A stretch of 64,000 bases of DNA from assembly GCA_014879565.1 (NCBI GenBank), contig JACSRW010000033.1, positions 1 to 64,000 on the forward strand, in the 5' to 3' direction. This DNA comes from Chitinophagaceae bacterium. GTDB lineage: Bacteria > Bacteroidota > Bacteroidia > Chitinophagales > Chitinophagaceae. Position 1 is the first letter of the stretch. Each line of letters opens with the position of its first letter. The notes under the pieces are model-generated. The model saw only the letters and a list, made by a program, of their open reading frames with translations, ran no database searches and had not been told where the DNA came from. A program made the translations under genes and the position numbers. Below, piece by piece: positions 17,050-26,718 of the stretch.

Positions 17050-19875
17050 TTATTTACTGAGATACATACTCCGGTCTTTGTACAATTGCCGGAAGTAGGG
17101 ATCGCGCAGATCTTTTATGAAGCGGATCGCTTCGCCGGTGGATTTCATTTCGGGCCCCAGTTCCTTATTTACACCGGGGAATTTATTAAAGCTGAAAACC
17201 GGCTCCTTTATGGCAAACCCGTCCAGGTGTTTTTCTTCCGGGATATCCTGCACTTTCATTTCACCCAGCATCACTTTGGTGGCATAGTTCAGGTAGGGTA
17301 CATTGTAGGCTTTGGCAATAAAGGGGGTGGTGCGGGAGGCACGGGGATTGGCCTCAATCACATACACTTTCCCTTCCTTGATGGCAAACTGGATATTGAT
17401 CAGTCCCTTTACATGCAGTTTCAGGGCGATCTTTTTGGCATAATCCACCATGTCCTGGATTTCCAGCGGCGTCAGATTGAAAGCGGGCAGTACCGCGTTG
17501 CTGTCACCACTGTGAATACCGGCGGGTTCAATATGTTCCATAATGCCCATCACATGAAATTTATCGCCATCGCAGATCGCGTCAATTTCAGCTTCCTGGC
17601 AACGGTCAAGAAAATGGTCAATCAGGATTTTGTTGCCGGGAATATGCTTGAGCAGGCTCACTACGGCTTTTTCCACCTCGTCATCATTGATCACAATCCG
17701 CATCCGTTGTCCGCCGAGTACATAAGACGGACGAACAAGTACGGGATAACCCACTTTATTGGCCACGTCTATGGCTTCGTCTACTGACCAGGCAGTGCCA
17801 TATTGCGGATAGGGGATATCCAGCTCTTTGAGCATATCACTGAAACGGCCCCGGTCTTCCGCAATATCCAGGCTGTCGAATGATGTGCCAATGATCTTAA
17901 TGCCTTTCTGCGTGAGTTTTTCCGCCAGCTTGAGTGCGGTTTGTCCGCCCAGCTGCACGATCACTCCCTCGGGCTTTTCATGTTCAATGATTTCCCAGAG
18001 ATGTTCCCAGTAAACGGGTTCAAAGTAAAGCTTGTCCGCCATGTCAAAATCGGTACTCACGGTTTCGGGATTGCAGTTGACCATGATGGCTTCATACCCG
18101 CATTCCTTAATGGCCAGCAGGCCATGTACACAGCAGTAATCAAATTCTATACCCTGCCCGATACGGTTGGGACCACTTCCCAGTACAATGATTTTTTTCC
18201 GGTCAGACACCCGGCTTTCATTCTGGTTGCCGCTTTCAAATGTGGAGTAGAAGTAGGGAGTTTTGGCTTCAAATTCGGCGGCACAGGTGTCTACCATCTT
18301 ATACACCCGGGTGATGCCGGCTTCTTTCCGCTTCCTGTACACATCCTCTTCGTCCCCGTGCTCCAGGATCCGGCTGATCTGCTCATCACTGAACCCGTTC
18401 ACCTTTGCTTCCCGCAGCAGGTCAAGCGGAAGCGTGTCCAGATCGTATTTGGCTATCTCTTTTTCCAGGTTGCAGAGTTTCTGGATTTCAAAAAGAAACC
18501 AGCGGTCAATCCCGTTGGTGGCTTTTGAAATGGTACTGACGGAAATTCCCGCCATCAGGGCGTCTTTTATCCGGAATATCCGGTCCCATTTCGGTTTTTT
18601 GATATACTCCAGCAGTTCTTCGGCATGCATCATGCTTTTGCCGTAATATCCAAGTCCCACGGCATTGTTCTCCAGGCTTTGGCAGGCCTTCTGAATGGCT
18701 TCGGTAAAACTGCGGCCGATGGCCATCACTTCGCCCACGCTTTTCATCTGCAGACCCAGGGTATCGTTGGCTCCTTTGAATTTGTCAAAATTCCAGCGGG
18801 GTATTTTTACAATGACATAATCAAGCGCCGGTTCAAAATAAGCTGAGGTGGTTTTTGTGATCTGGTTTTCCAGTTCATCCAGGTTATAACCGATGGCCAG
18901 TTTGGCCGCGATTTTGGCAATCGGGTAACCGGTGGCTTTGGAAGCAAGGGCCGACGAGCGGCTCACACGGGGATTGATTTCAATTGCGATAATTTCCTCC
19001 GTGGCCGGGTTCATAGCGAACTGCACATTACAGCCGCCGGAGAAATTACCCAGGTCACGCATCATACGGATCGCTGTATTGCGCATCAGCTGCATACCGG
19101 TATCACTCAGGGTCATGGCCGGGGCTACGGTGATAGAGTCACCTGTATGGACGCCCATGGGGTCGAAATTCTCCACCGTACAGATAATACACACATTATT
19201 GGCAGCATCACGCAGCAGTTCCAGCTCAAACTCCTTCCAGCCCAGTACAGCCTGCTCCACCAGTACTTCGTGAATTGGAGAGGCCTGCAGTCCCCGGTTC
19301 AGGGCTTCATCCAGTTCGTCTTTGTCATGCACAAATCCGCCACCGGTGCCGCCGAGGGTAAAGGAAGGGCGGATCACCAGCGGAAAACCGATCTGCTGTG
19401 CATATTCCTTCCCTTCCAGAAAGGAATTGGCGGTTTTGGCCGTAGCAACGGGCACACCCAGTGCAATCATCCATTGACGGAATTTTTCCCGGTCTTCCGC
19501 CTTGTCAATGGCCTTGATATCCACCCCGATCAGTCTTACATTATATTGTTGCCAGATACCCAGGTCTTCTGCTTCCTTGGCCAGGTTGAGCGCGGTCTGT
19601 CCCCCCATCGTGGGTAAAACGGCGTCAATCTCATTTTCCCGGAGAATCTGTTCGATACTCTCCACCGTCAGGGGCAAAAGATAAACCCGGTCTGCCATCA
19701 TGGGGTCTGTCATAATGGTGGCCGGGTTACTGTTGATCAGGATTACTTTAATACCTTCTTCCCGTAAACTGCGGGCTGCCTGGGTTCCTGAATAATCGAA
19801 TTCACAGGCCTGGCCGATGATGATGGGACCGGAGCCGATAATCAGCACCGATTTGATCGAATTGTCTTTTGGCAT
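17050..19875 (-). CDS. carB: Carbamoyl-phosphate synthase large subunit, without MGS domain
   Basis: 941-aa CarB. It has two homologous ATP-grasp halves: the carboxyphosphate half (from SVLIIGSGPIIIGQACEFDYSG) and the carbamoyl-phosphate half (from IIVLGSGPNRIGQGIEFDYC), with an oligomerisation region between. It makes carbamoyl phosphate from glutamine-derived ammonia, bicarbonate and 2 ATP for arginine and pyrimidines. The E. coli protein has 1073 aa; this one ends soon after GPEMKSTGEA, where the C-terminal MGS-like allosteric domain would begin. The frame is open upstream to 20094, but the conserved start is MPKDNSIKSVLIIG at 19875. carA is not adjacent. Confidence 0.95.
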   Translation of the reverse strand: MPKDNSIKSVLIIGSGPIIIGQACEFDYSGTQAARSLREEGIKVILINSNPATIMTDPMMADRVYLLPLTVESIEQILRENEIDAVLPTMGGQTALNLAKEAEDLGIWQQYNVRLIGVDIKAIDKAEDREKFRQWMIALGVPVATAKTANSFLEGKEYAQQIGFPLVIRPSFTLGGTGGGFVHDKDELDEALNRGLQASPIHEVLVEQAVLGWKEFELELLRDAANNVCIICTVENFDPMGVHTGDSITVAPAMTLSDTGMQLMRNTAIRMMRDLGNFSGGCNVQFAMNPATEEIIAIEINPRVSRSSALASKATGYPIAKIAAKLAIGYNLDELENQITKTTSAYFEPALDYVIVKIPRWNFDKFKGANDTLGLQMKSVGEVMAIGRSFTEAIQKACQSLENNAVGLGYYGKSMMHAEELLEYIKKPKWDRIFRIKDALMAGISVSTISKATNGIDRWFLFEIQKLCNLEKEIAKYDLDTLPLDLLREAKVNGFSDEQISRILEHGDEEDVYRKRKEAGITRVYKMVDTCAAEFEAKTPYFYSTFESGNQNESRVSDRKKIIVLGSGPNRIGQGIEFDYCCVHGLLAIKECGYEAIMVNCNPETVSTDFDMADKLYFEPVYWEHLWEIIEHEKPEGVIVQLGGQTALKLAEKLTQKGIKIIGTSFDSLDIAEDRGRFSDMLKELDIPYPQYGTAWSVDEAIDVANKVGYPVLVRPSYVLGGQRMRIVINDDEVEKAVVSLLKHIPGNKILIDHFLDRCQEAEIDAICDGDKFHVMGIMEHIEPAGIHSGDSNAVLPAFNLTPLEIQDMVDYAKKIALKLHVKGLINIQFAIKEGKVYVIEANPRASRTTPFIAKAYNVPYLNYATKVMLGEMKVQDIPEEKHLDGFAIKEPVFSFNKFPGVNKELGPEMKSTGEAIRFIKDLRDPYFRQLYKDRSMYLSK

Positions 19876-19928
19876 TTTTTTTTTTAATGGTGAGCTGGCA
19901 ATAATCGTTGCAGAAAAAACAAATTGCG

Positions 19929-19936
19929 CAAAAGTA
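19929..19936 (-). promoter_or_regulatory. -7 element of the carB promoter
   Basis: Minus-strand TACTTTTG is an exact TAnnTTTG match about 54 bases upstream of the carB ATG. No clear -33 element is seen. Its position downstream of the upper part of the open frame supports the shorter carB start. Confidence 0.45.
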
Positions 19937-20032
19937 GGGGAAACGGGGGGTTTTAGAGGCCCGGAAGGGATAAAAATTTCGGGACCTGCCGGATTGTCTT
20001 TTTCACAGGGCGTTTCGTTTTTCTCCTGTAAC

Positions 20033-20062
20033 TTGAGTATGCTTTGAACCTGAATAAATTCG
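20033..20062 (+). promoter_or_regulatory. Promoter of the M23 peptidase operon
   Basis: TTG (20033-20035), 19 bases, then TAAATTCG (20055-20062; one mismatch to TAnnTTTG). Transcription would start near 20069, just before the ATG at 20075. Confidence 0.4.
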
Positions 20063-20074
20063 CCTGTTTTGAAG

Positions 20075-21895
20075 ATGTACCGTTTCCTTTTCACCTTAGT
20101 CCTCCTTACTTTTCTCTGCGGGAGCCCGCAGGCCCAGCAAAAGCCGGCTTACCCTTACGGCTATTTTCGCAACCCGATGGGCATACCGATGCAATTGTCT
20201 GCCAATTTCGGTGAACTCAGGCCCAATCACTGGCATATGGGACTGGATATCCGCACCCAGGCAAAGGAAAACCTGCCGGTCTATGCGGCTGCTTCGGGTT
20301 ATATTGCCCATATCGGGATCAGACCCCAGAGTTTTGGACGCTTTATAATAATCAATCATCCGAACGGCTTGTCCACCCTGTACGGTCACCTGAATGATTT
20401 TTTTCCGGAACTGGAAAAATGGGTGGAAGCGCAGCAGTATAAACGGGAGTCCTGGGCAGTAGAGCTTGAACCGGATCCGGCTCTTTTTCCGGTGGAAAAG
20501 GGTCAGTTTATCGCCTATAGCGGCAATACCGGCGGTTCCCAGGGTCCGCATCTACATTTTGAAATAATAGATACAAAAACGGACAAAAGACTCAATCCCC
20601 TGCTATTTGGATTTCCGGTGGAAGATGCCGTGCCGCCTGTATTGCAACGGCTGGCCATGTATGACCGCCGCCATTCGGTCTACGACCAGTCACCCCGGTT
20701 TTATGCATTGAAAAAAACAGACAGCGGTTACATTATACCAAAACTGCCGGTTATCCGCACCGGACTGGATAAAGTGAGTTTTGCTCTGCAGATGTATGAT
20801 CAGCAAAGCGGTTCTGTCAATCCGAACGGGGTTTATGCCGCCACTCTTTTTGTGGATGATGAACCGCACCTGTCATTTGTGATTGACAGTGTGGATTATG
20901 CGGAAACCGCTTATATGAACGCACATATTGATTACCGGCTCCGTTTTAACGGGGGAGGCTGGGTGCAGCATTTATCCAGATTACCCGGGGAGGCAGGTGT
21001 GGTGTATAAATCAATCAGCGGCCGGAACGGGCTGATTGCATTCAGTGATACGGCTGTTCATGCCATCCGGATGGAGGTGTATGATACCTATGGGAACAAA
21101 TCCGAACTCCGGTTTGGCCTGCAGTACAATGACAGTCTCGCGGCCCTTCATAAGTCCCTGCCGCCGGTACCGCATTTTGCGCCTAATATCCCCGAAATAT
21201 TCAGCAAGCCGGATTTCCGGTTGGAACTTTCCCCGCGTAGTCTTTATGATTCCGTCAGGATCAATTATATAAAGGGGCCGCACCCGGTAAGCGGTTCTGC
21301 GCTAAGTGCCGCCCACCAGCTGAATGATGCCGATGTGCCGGTGCATGCACCTTTTACCGTTTGGATAAAACCCTCCCGTAGCCTGCCGGCTGTACCGGAA
21401 GAGAAATTTCTTATACTGCGAACCTGGCGCGGCAGCCGGTCTTTACGGAAAGCCAGCCTGGAAAACGGCTGGCTGAAAGCTTCTTTTGATGATTTCGGCA
21501 GTTTCCAGGCTTTTATAGATACGGTACCTCCGGTGCTGGAAGCGCCCGGAAAGGGAGATACGATCAACCTGAGTCCGGCCAGCCGGATACTGTTCACCCC
21601 TACGGATAATTTTGGCGTAATAAAAAACTTCCGGGCCGAACTGAACGGGCAATGGCTGCGTTTTACCAATGATAAATCGCGTACCTGGATTTACCGGTTT
21701 GATGAACGTTGTCCGTTTGGCGTGCATGAACTGAAAGTGATGGCGGAAGACCTGGCGGGTAACCGGGTAGAAAAAACATGGTGGTTTAAACGGGAGCCTT
21801 ATACCCCGCCGCCACCTAAGAAAAAACCGGTATATAAAAAGAAAAAGCCGGTCAAGAAACCGATTACAAAAAAGACGACCCAAAAGAAGAAGTAA
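20075..21895 (+). CDS. Secreted M23 family metallopeptidase
   Basis: 606-aa exported protein: signal peptide (1-20, ending AQA-type), then an M23/LytM endopeptidase domain at about 35-185. Zinc ligands are visible as His54 and Asp58 in HWHMGLD and His161 in HLHFE (His159 is the neighbouring catalytic-type His). The long remainder (about 190-570) looks like beta-sandwich domains, and the last 40 residues are Lys/Pro-rich. M23 peptidases cut peptidoglycan cross-links. I chose ATG 20075 over TTG 20069. The peroxiredoxin gene starts 2 bases after its stop. Confidence 0.9.
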   Translation: MYRFLFTLVLLTFLCGSPQAQQKPAYPYGYFRNPMGIPMQLSANFGELRPNHWHMGLDIRTQAKENLPVYAAASGYIAHIGIRPQSFGRFIIINHPNGLSTLYGHLNDFFPELEKWVEAQQYKRESWAVELEPDPALFPVEKGQFIAYSGNTGGSQGPHLHFEIIDTKTDKRLNPLLFGFPVEDAVPPVLQRLAMYDRRHSVYDQSPRFYALKKTDSGYIIPKLPVIRTGLDKVSFALQMYDQQSGSVNPNGVYAATLFVDDEPHLSFVIDSVDYAETAYMNAHIDYRLRFNGGGWVQHLSRLPGEAGVVYKSISGRNGLIAFSDTAVHAIRMEVYDTYGNKSELRFGLQYNDSLAALHKSLPPVPHFAPNIPEIFSKPDFRLELSPRSLYDSVRINYIKGPHPVSGSALSAAHQLNDADVPVHAPFTVWIKPSRSLPAVPEEKFLILRTWRGSRSLRKASLENGWLKASFDDFGSFQAFIDTVPPVLEAPGKGDTINLSPASRILFTPTDNFGVIKNFRAELNGQWLRFTNDKSRTWIYRFDERCPFGVHELKVMAEDLAGNRVEKTWWFKREPYTPPPPKKKPVYKKKKPVKKPITKKTTQKKK

Positions 21896-21897
21896 AG

Positions 21898-22359
21898 ATG
21901 ATAACGCTGAAGGAAGGCGATAAAGCGCCCTCATTTTCCGGTAAAGACCAGGATGGACAAAAAATTTCACTGAGCCATTTTAAAGGAAAAAAAGTTTTGC
22001 TCTATTTCTATCCGCAGGATCTGACTCCCACCTGTACCATACAAGCCTGCAACCTGCGGGATCATAACAGTCTGCTGAAGAAAAAAGGAATTGAAGTCAT
22101 CGGGGTAAGTCCGGATGAGCAGGCCAGGCACAAAAAATTTGAAGAGAGAAACCAGCTTCCTTTCCGGCTGATTGCTGATACCCGTCACCAGATTCTTGAA
22201 AAATACGGAGTCTGGGAGCAGAAGCAGCTGTTTGGCCATAAATACATGGGGGTGATCCGCACCAGTTTCCTGATAGATGAAAAGGGAAAGATTCTGAAAA
22301 TATTTGCCCGCCCCAAAAGTAAAATGCATGCCGAAGAAGTACTCGCCGCGCTGACCTGA
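21898..22359 (+). CDS. bcp: Bcp-type thioredoxin-dependent peroxiredoxin
   Basis: 153-aa thiol peroxidase of the Bcp/PrxQ group. The peroxidatic cysteine is in LTPTCTIQAC (Cys46), where the usual TPGCT reads TPTCT, and Cys51 is the probable resolving cysteine five residues on. The fold starts with GDKAPSFSGKDQDG, typical of the family. It reduces hydrogen peroxide and organic hydroperoxides in the cytoplasm. Start is 2 bases after the M23 peptidase stop, so they are co-transcribed. Confidence 0.93.
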   Translation: MITLKEGDKAPSFSGKDQDGQKISLSHFKGKKVLLYFYPQDLTPTCTIQACNLRDHNSLLKKKGIEVIGVSPDEQARHKKFEERNQLPFRLIADTRHQILEKYGVWEQKQLFGHKYMGVIRTSFLIDEKGKILKIFARPKSKMHAEEVLAALT

Positions 22360-22399
22360 ATGGTCGCTGGCAACCCCGCAACCGGTTATTCCGATTGGC

Positions 22400-23341
22400 A
22401 TGGGGAACAAAACCAGCGTTATGATCAGGATTATTACCACAGCGGCGGCCTGTATACTGATGCTTTCTGCGGCCGCTCAGTCATTACCCGAAAAAGAGAA
22501 AAAAGGAAAACCCGTACGGATCTTCAGTTCCGGTAAAACGATTAATGCCCGTACCGCAGAACTGACTCCGGCCGGTAAACTGGATTTTATGGTAACGCAT
22601 AATTTCGGCGACCTGGCGGGCAGTAACGGGGGGATAAAACGCTTTTTCGGACTGGATAATGCGGCTGATATCCGGATTGGTTTTCACCTGGGAGTGGGAC
22701 CGAATACAGAACTGGTGCTGGCAAGGGCCAAAGGCGCCGGACCGGTGCAGCAGCTTTTTGAAACCGGAATAAAACAACGATTGATGCAACAAACCGAAAA
22801 TGATCCGGTCCGTCCGCTTTCCATCGCGTTTTATTTCAATAATGTTATTGCAGCCCAGTCAGCCAGCAATTTCCCCGACCAGGAAAACAGTTTCGCCGGA
22901 TTCGGCGACCGCAACAGCCAGACCTGGCAGCTGATCCTGGGAAAAAAAATGGGCAACCTGAGTGTGCAGCTTAATCCTACCCTGGTAACCCGTACCTATG
23001 CCGTTTCGTACGATCAGCGTTCGCTTTTCGCCCTCGGCGGAGCGGTGCGTATTCCGGTGGTCGCCAACCGGATGAATTTTCTGGCTGACTACTTTGCCAT
23101 TTTCAGAAAGAAAGCAGAAAAAGAAACCTGGGAATCCAATACCGGTTTGCAGTTAAGTAATCCGCTCGGACTGGGATTTGAATTTCTTACCGCAGGGCAT
23201 GTCTTCCGGCTGAATTTCACCAATGCCACAGAGATCCTGGAAAACCGTTTTATACCGCGTACGGTGAGCAGCTGGGGCAAGGGACAGTTCCGCTGGGGAT
23301 TTACCATCGCCCGGAGCTTCACCCTCTGGCGGCCTGTATGA
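22400..23341 (+). CDS. DUF5777-type outer-membrane beta-barrel protein
   Basis: 313-aa exported protein with a signal peptide (about 1-27) and alternating hydrophobic/polar beta-strands throughout the mature region. It resembles the DUF5777 beta-barrel family of Bacteroidota (KTINARTAELTPAGKLDFMVTHNFGD in outline near residues 48-73; GVGPNTELVLAR). No function is known for the family. ATG 22421 (eighth codon) gives a more usual signal peptide and may be the true start. It follows bcp by 40 bases and ends 13 bases from a convergent gene. Confidence 0.75.
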   Translation: MGNKTSVMIRIITTAAACILMLSAAAQSLPEKEKKGKPVRIFSSGKTINARTAELTPAGKLDFMVTHNFGDLAGSNGGIKRFFGLDNAADIRIGFHLGVGPNTELVLARAKGAGPVQQLFETGIKQRLMQQTENDPVRPLSIAFYFNNVIAAQSASNFPDQENSFAGFGDRNSQTWQLILGKKMGNLSVQLNPTLVTRTYAVSYDQRSLFALGGAVRIPVVANRMNFLADYFAIFRKKAEKETWESNTGLQLSNPLGLGFEFLTAGHVFRLNFTNATEILENRFIPRTVSSWGKGQFRWGFTIARSFTLWRPV

Positions 23342-23354
23342 TCGCAGGATATAT

Positions 23355-24167
23355 TTACTGGTATCCGTACCAGCAGCGATTGGTTATATCAAACAGCCAG
23401 TACCGGCCATTGGCGAAAGAAAAATTCAGTACGCTTTCCACCGGGGCTTCTTCAGGCAGCTTGAGTTTCCGGACCAGATAACCACTTGCCTGGTCATAGA
23501 GTTCAATCTCACGTGACCAGCTGTTCAGTAATCCGATTTCCGCTTTTTTTATACCGGTATACACGAGGTTGCTGGTATTATAATCTTCTATCACTTCGTA
23601 GTTGTCATCCATTTCACTTTCTTCTCCTTTGGCGATGCCAAGACGAAGGGGGATGGTTTTTTCCAGGGTGCCTTTTTTGGCGTCATACACATCCACATCT
23701 CCGTCGCTGTTGAAGAAATATACTTTTTTTTCTGTGTGATTATAGGCGCCGGCCGACTGATAATCCGGCTGGTTCTGGCCTTCCAGCAGCGTATTTACCC
23801 CGGTGGGCAACCCTTTCGTGTCGAGTTTGTATTCTGCCCATCCGTAATCAGCATACCCGTTCATCTGGAGTGTTTTGCTGATGGGGTTATACCAGAGACC
23901 CCGGATATCAAAGCCGGTTTCCAGTGGTTTGGGATTAACTTTTTTACCCGTCGCATCAAAAATCATCAGCGGAAATACCGCGTTGCCGGCCATAGCGGCA
24001 TAGTATTTCTTCTGCACCGGATGCCAGGCCACAGCAGCCCCGTTCCGGCCATTGCTGTCGCTGATCACCAGTTTCAGGGTTTGTTTCAGGGTTTTGACGG
24101 GTACCTGGGCATAGAGACCGGCGGTTAACAGAGTTAAAAGCAGAAAGGGTACAAGCTGTTTTTTCAT
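23355..24167 (-). CDS. Exported hypothetical protein, beta-propeller-like
   Basis: 270-aa protein with a signal peptide (about 1-20, LTAGLYAQ) and repeated segments of the form value-display-label (GAAVAWHPVQKKYYAAMAGN, SAGAYNHTEKKVYFFNSDGDVDVYDA) that suggest beta-propeller blades. Probably periplasmic or secreted. No lipobox, catalytic motif or T9SS sorting domain is visible. Function unknown. It ends convergently with the beta-barrel gene. Confidence 0.65.
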   Translation of the reverse strand: MKKQLVPFLLLTLLTAGLYAQVPVKTLKQTLKLVISDSNGRNGAAVAWHPVQKKYYAAMAGNAVFPLMIFDATGKKVNPKPLETGFDIRGLWYNPISKTLQMNGYADYGWAEYKLDTKGLPTGVNTLLEGQNQPDYQSAGAYNHTEKKVYFFNSDGDVDVYDAKKGTLEKTIPLRLGIAKGEESEMDDNYEVIEDYNTSNLVYTGIKKAEIGLLNSWSREIELYDQASGYLVRKLKLPEEAPVESVLNFSFANGRYWLFDITNRCWYGYQ

Positions 24168-24182
24168 TATGTGTTATTTGCG

Positions 24183-24212
24183 TAAAGCTACCGTTATTCG
24201 GGCCCCATTCAA
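24183..24212 (-). promoter_or_regulatory. Promoter of the propeller-like protein gene
   Basis: Minus-strand TTG (24210-24212), 19 bases, then TAGCTTTA (24183-24190; one mismatch to TAnnTTTG). The ATG follows 16 bases after the -7 element. Confidence 0.4.
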
Positions 24213-24228
24213 TACCCGCTTCCCGGTA

Positions 24229-25230
24229 TTATGTAACCGGCTGGTTGAGTATTTTCCAGAGCAGGTCTTTTAGTTCCACCAGACCTTTCTGGGTTACAGA
24301 GGAGATAAACAGATGAGGAATACCCGGGGGCAGTTCTTTTTCAATAGCCTCTTTCAGTTCATCGTCCAGCATATCACTTTTTGAAATGGCGATGATAAAC
24401 TGTTTGTGGAGTAATTCCGGGTTGTATTGTTCCAATTCGCTGACCAGGATATCAAATTCTTTCCGGTGATCATTACTGTCGGCCGGTATCAGGAAAAGTA
24501 ACACGGAGTTCCGTTCTATATGCCGGAGGAAGCGGTGCCCGAGTCCGCGGCCTTCTGCGGCCCCTTCAATAATGCCGGGCAGGTCGGCGATACAGAAACT
24601 TTTTCCATCGCGGTATTCCACCATGCCCAGGTTGGGGCTGAGGGTGGTGAATGCGTAATTGGCTATTTTGGGTTTGGCCGCAGTGATAACCGAAAGCAGG
24701 GTGGATTTGCCCGCATTGGGAAAACCCACGAGGCCAACATCTGCCAGCACTTTCAGTTCAAGAATTTTCCAGCCTTCCTGGCCGGGTTCGCCGGGTTGGG
24801 CATATTCAGGCGCCTGGTTGGTAGGGGTGGCAAATTGCGCATTACCCAGTCCGCCCCGGCCTCCCGGCATCCAGATGATTTCCTGCCCGTCTTCCAGTAT
24901 TTCCACTTCCTGCAGACCGCTTTCTTCATCGCGGGCAATTGTACCCAGCGGAACTTCAATGATAATATCCTTGCCGTCGCGGCCGGTGCATTTGTTGGCA
25001 CCCCCTTTCTCTCCGTCTTCTGCCAGTACATTTTTATAATAACGGAGATGCAGTAATGTCCAGAGGTTTCGGTTGCCGCGCAGGATTATATGGGCGCCCC
25101 GGCCGCCGTCTCCGCCATCGGGACCACCCAGTGCGGTAAACTTGTTACGCAGGAAATGTTTGTTGCCCGCCCCGCCATGTCCGCTGCGGCAGAATACCCG
25201 TATCTGGTCTACAAAATTGCTCTTCTCCAA
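24229..25230 (-). CDS. obgE: Obg family GTPase
   Basis: 333-aa ribosome-associated GTPase. The Gly-rich Obg fold covers about 1-158 ([26 protein letters not shown]) and the G domain about 159-330 with G1 [10 protein letters not shown]3 DLPGI and a G4 motif that reads SKSD instead of NKxD. It acts in large-subunit maturation and growth control. The start codon is TTG at 25228-25230; the product [17 protein letters not shown] lines up with other Obg N termini, so this is credible. The C-terminal extra domain of some Obg proteins is absent. Confidence 0.95.
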   Translation of the reverse strand: MEKSNFVDQIRVFCRSGHGGAGNKHFLRNKFTALGGPDGGDGGRGAHIILRGNRNLWTLLHLRYYKNVLAEDGEKGGANKCTGRDGKDIIIEVPLGTIARDEESGLQEVEILEDGQEIIWMPGGRGGLGNAQFATPTNQAPEYAQPGEPGQEGWKILELKVLADVGLVGFPNAGKSTLLSVITAAKPKIANYAFTTLSPNLGMVEYRDGKSFCIADLPGIIEGAAEGRGLGHRFLRHIERNSVLLFLIPADSNDHRKEFDILVSELEQYNPELLHKQFIIAISKSDMLDDELKEAIEKELPPGIPHLFISSVTQKGLVELKDLLWKILNQPVT

Positions 25231-25268
25231 AATCGTTGTTTAAAATGGTGCTGCTGCTGATGCAGCCG

Positions 25269-25276
25269 CAAATATA
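25269..25276 (-). promoter_or_regulatory. -7 element of the obg promoter
   Basis: Minus-strand TATATTTG is an exact TAnnTTTG match, 38 bases upstream of the obg TTG start. No clear -33 element. Confidence 0.45.
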
Positions 25277-25315
25277 ACGATGTTTGGCCCGCCGAACTGA
25301 CCGGCTTGTATTCCT

Positions 25316-26566
25316 TTACTGCAGTACCAGCTTGCTGCTGTAGACCATCCGGCTGGCTGCGTCTTTTACAGAGACCAAATAAATCCCGCGGGAAGCGGAA
25401 GGATCCATTTTTACAGCCTGAACATGATTTTCGCCGCTCATGCTGAATTGCTGCTGTAAAATCTGCCTGCCGGTAACATCTGTTACAAAAAGAGTATAGG
25501 AACCGGGCAGCATTTTGCTGAATTGTATCACAAACTGGTTATGGGTAACCGGGTTGGGGAAAATGCCCATTCTTCCATCGCCGCTATTGGGTATTGCCTG
25601 ACGCTCGCTGAATGCGGCCGGCGCTGTTGTGTTTTTAGGTTCCAGGGACAGCAGGTTACTGTTGGCCAGGTCGGAACTGGTCCAGGCGGTTCCGCTGATC
25701 CGGTAAGGACTGGCAGACCAGTTGCGGGCGTCTACCAGGTAATATTCATTTTTAACGGCACTGCTGACAAGGATGGTATTTTCATTTTCTACTGCGGCTC
25801 CGTTTACACTATAGCCTTCCGGCAATCCGCTGATCTGTCCCAGTAAACGGGCCACTTTTGTGGCCGGATCTACCCGGAAAACATAATTCCGCGCACTGAA
25901 AATATAAAGTTTGCCGTCTTCCCCTGCTACCATATCTCCTCCAAAACTGGTACAGGCATTGTGAATGGAAATACCCCCGTTGGCGGGATCATCCACCAGT
26001 CCGCCCATGTCTTCCGGCTGGTTTTTTTTGCCGGTGCCAAAACGGATAAACTGGGTGGCATCATTAGTAAGCGCATATACATAACCGTCAGCTGCCACCG
26101 CCATACGGGTAACAATATTTCCCTGGTCGGCATTCCGCACCGGGTTACCGGTAAATCCGTTTCCGGTTACATAATACACCTGCATCGTTTTAAGATCAAT
26201 ATACCGGAGCTGGTCAAAGAGCATCGGGGTATACCAGAGCCGGTTATTTTTTTTATCGTAGGCCATAGCGGCTACCCCGTTTACAAAGGGGGCGTTTACC
26301 AGATTGCCGAAACGGGGATCATGGAGTGGCTGACTGAGTTGTTTTTTTGAACCGGCTTCCCTGGCGGTGAACGTCATATCGTTTCCCTGCAGCAATACGG
26401 GACTGTATTCACCAGTTTGCAGGTTGATTTTACGCAGAAAACTCCAGTTGGCGCCGCCCGGTTGAATATCCGTTATAGCATAGCTGAAGCGGTCGCTTGT
26501 CTGGGCAGTTGTGTTGCCGGAAATCAGGAGTGTGCAAATTCCGAGAAGGGGTAAAATTTTTCTCAT
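25316..26566 (-). CDS. T9SS-sorted secreted protein
   Basis: 416-aa exported protein with signal peptide (1-21) and a C-terminal type A T9SS sorting domain over about 335-416 (MGIFPNPVTHNQFVIQFSK, LFVTDVTGRQILQQ, GIYLVSVKDA). The central part has repeated propeller-like segments around LWYTPMLFDQLRYIDLKTMQ and YVYALTNDATQFIRFG. Such proteins cross the outer membrane through the type IX system, for which gldD/gldE are encoded at the start of the window. Enzymatic role not evident. Confidence 0.8.
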   Translation of the reverse strand: MRKILPLLGICTLLISGNTTAQTSDRFSYAITDIQPGGANWSFLRKINLQTGEYSPVLLQGNDMTFTAREAGSKKQLSQPLHDPRFGNLVNAPFVNGVAAMAYDKKNNRLWYTPMLFDQLRYIDLKTMQVYYVTGNGFTGNPVRNADQGNIVTRMAVAADGYVYALTNDATQFIRFGTGKKNQPEDMGGLVDDPANGGISIHNACTSFGGDMVAGEDGKLYIFSARNYVFRVDPATKVARLLGQISGLPEGYSVNGAAVENENTILVSSAVKNEYYLVDARNWSASPYRISGTAWTSSDLANSNLLSLEPKNTTAPAAFSERQAIPNSGDGRMGIFPNPVTHNQFVIQFSKMLPGSYTLFVTDVTGRQILQQQFSMSGENHVQAVKMDPSASRGIYLVSVKDAASRMVYSSKLVLQ

Positions 26567-26639
26567 ACACTGGATTTTTGTTCAGCTTTAAATTACAATA
26601 ATTCCGGAGCCGGAAAAAATGAAATTACCGAAATGGCAG

Positions 26640-26675
26640 AAAAAAAAGACCCCTCCCGAACGAATCAAGGAGGGG
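26640..26675 (-). terminator. Intrinsic terminator of the 593-aa T9SS cargo gene
   Basis: Minus-strand stem of 7 bp (CCCCTCC / GGAGGGG, 12-base loop) followed by a T-rich run (A residues at 26640-26647 on the plus strand), 44 bases downstream of the stop at 26719. Confidence 0.7.
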
Positions 26676-26718
26676 AATAGGGATAAAAACCCTGAGCATT
26701 CAGATTCTGATCATTCTA

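Noticed and set aside
19876-20094. 73-codon N-terminal extension of carB
   Set aside because: Not similar to CarB, Pro/Lys-rich, crosses the probable promoter and overlaps the start of the divergent peptidase gene.
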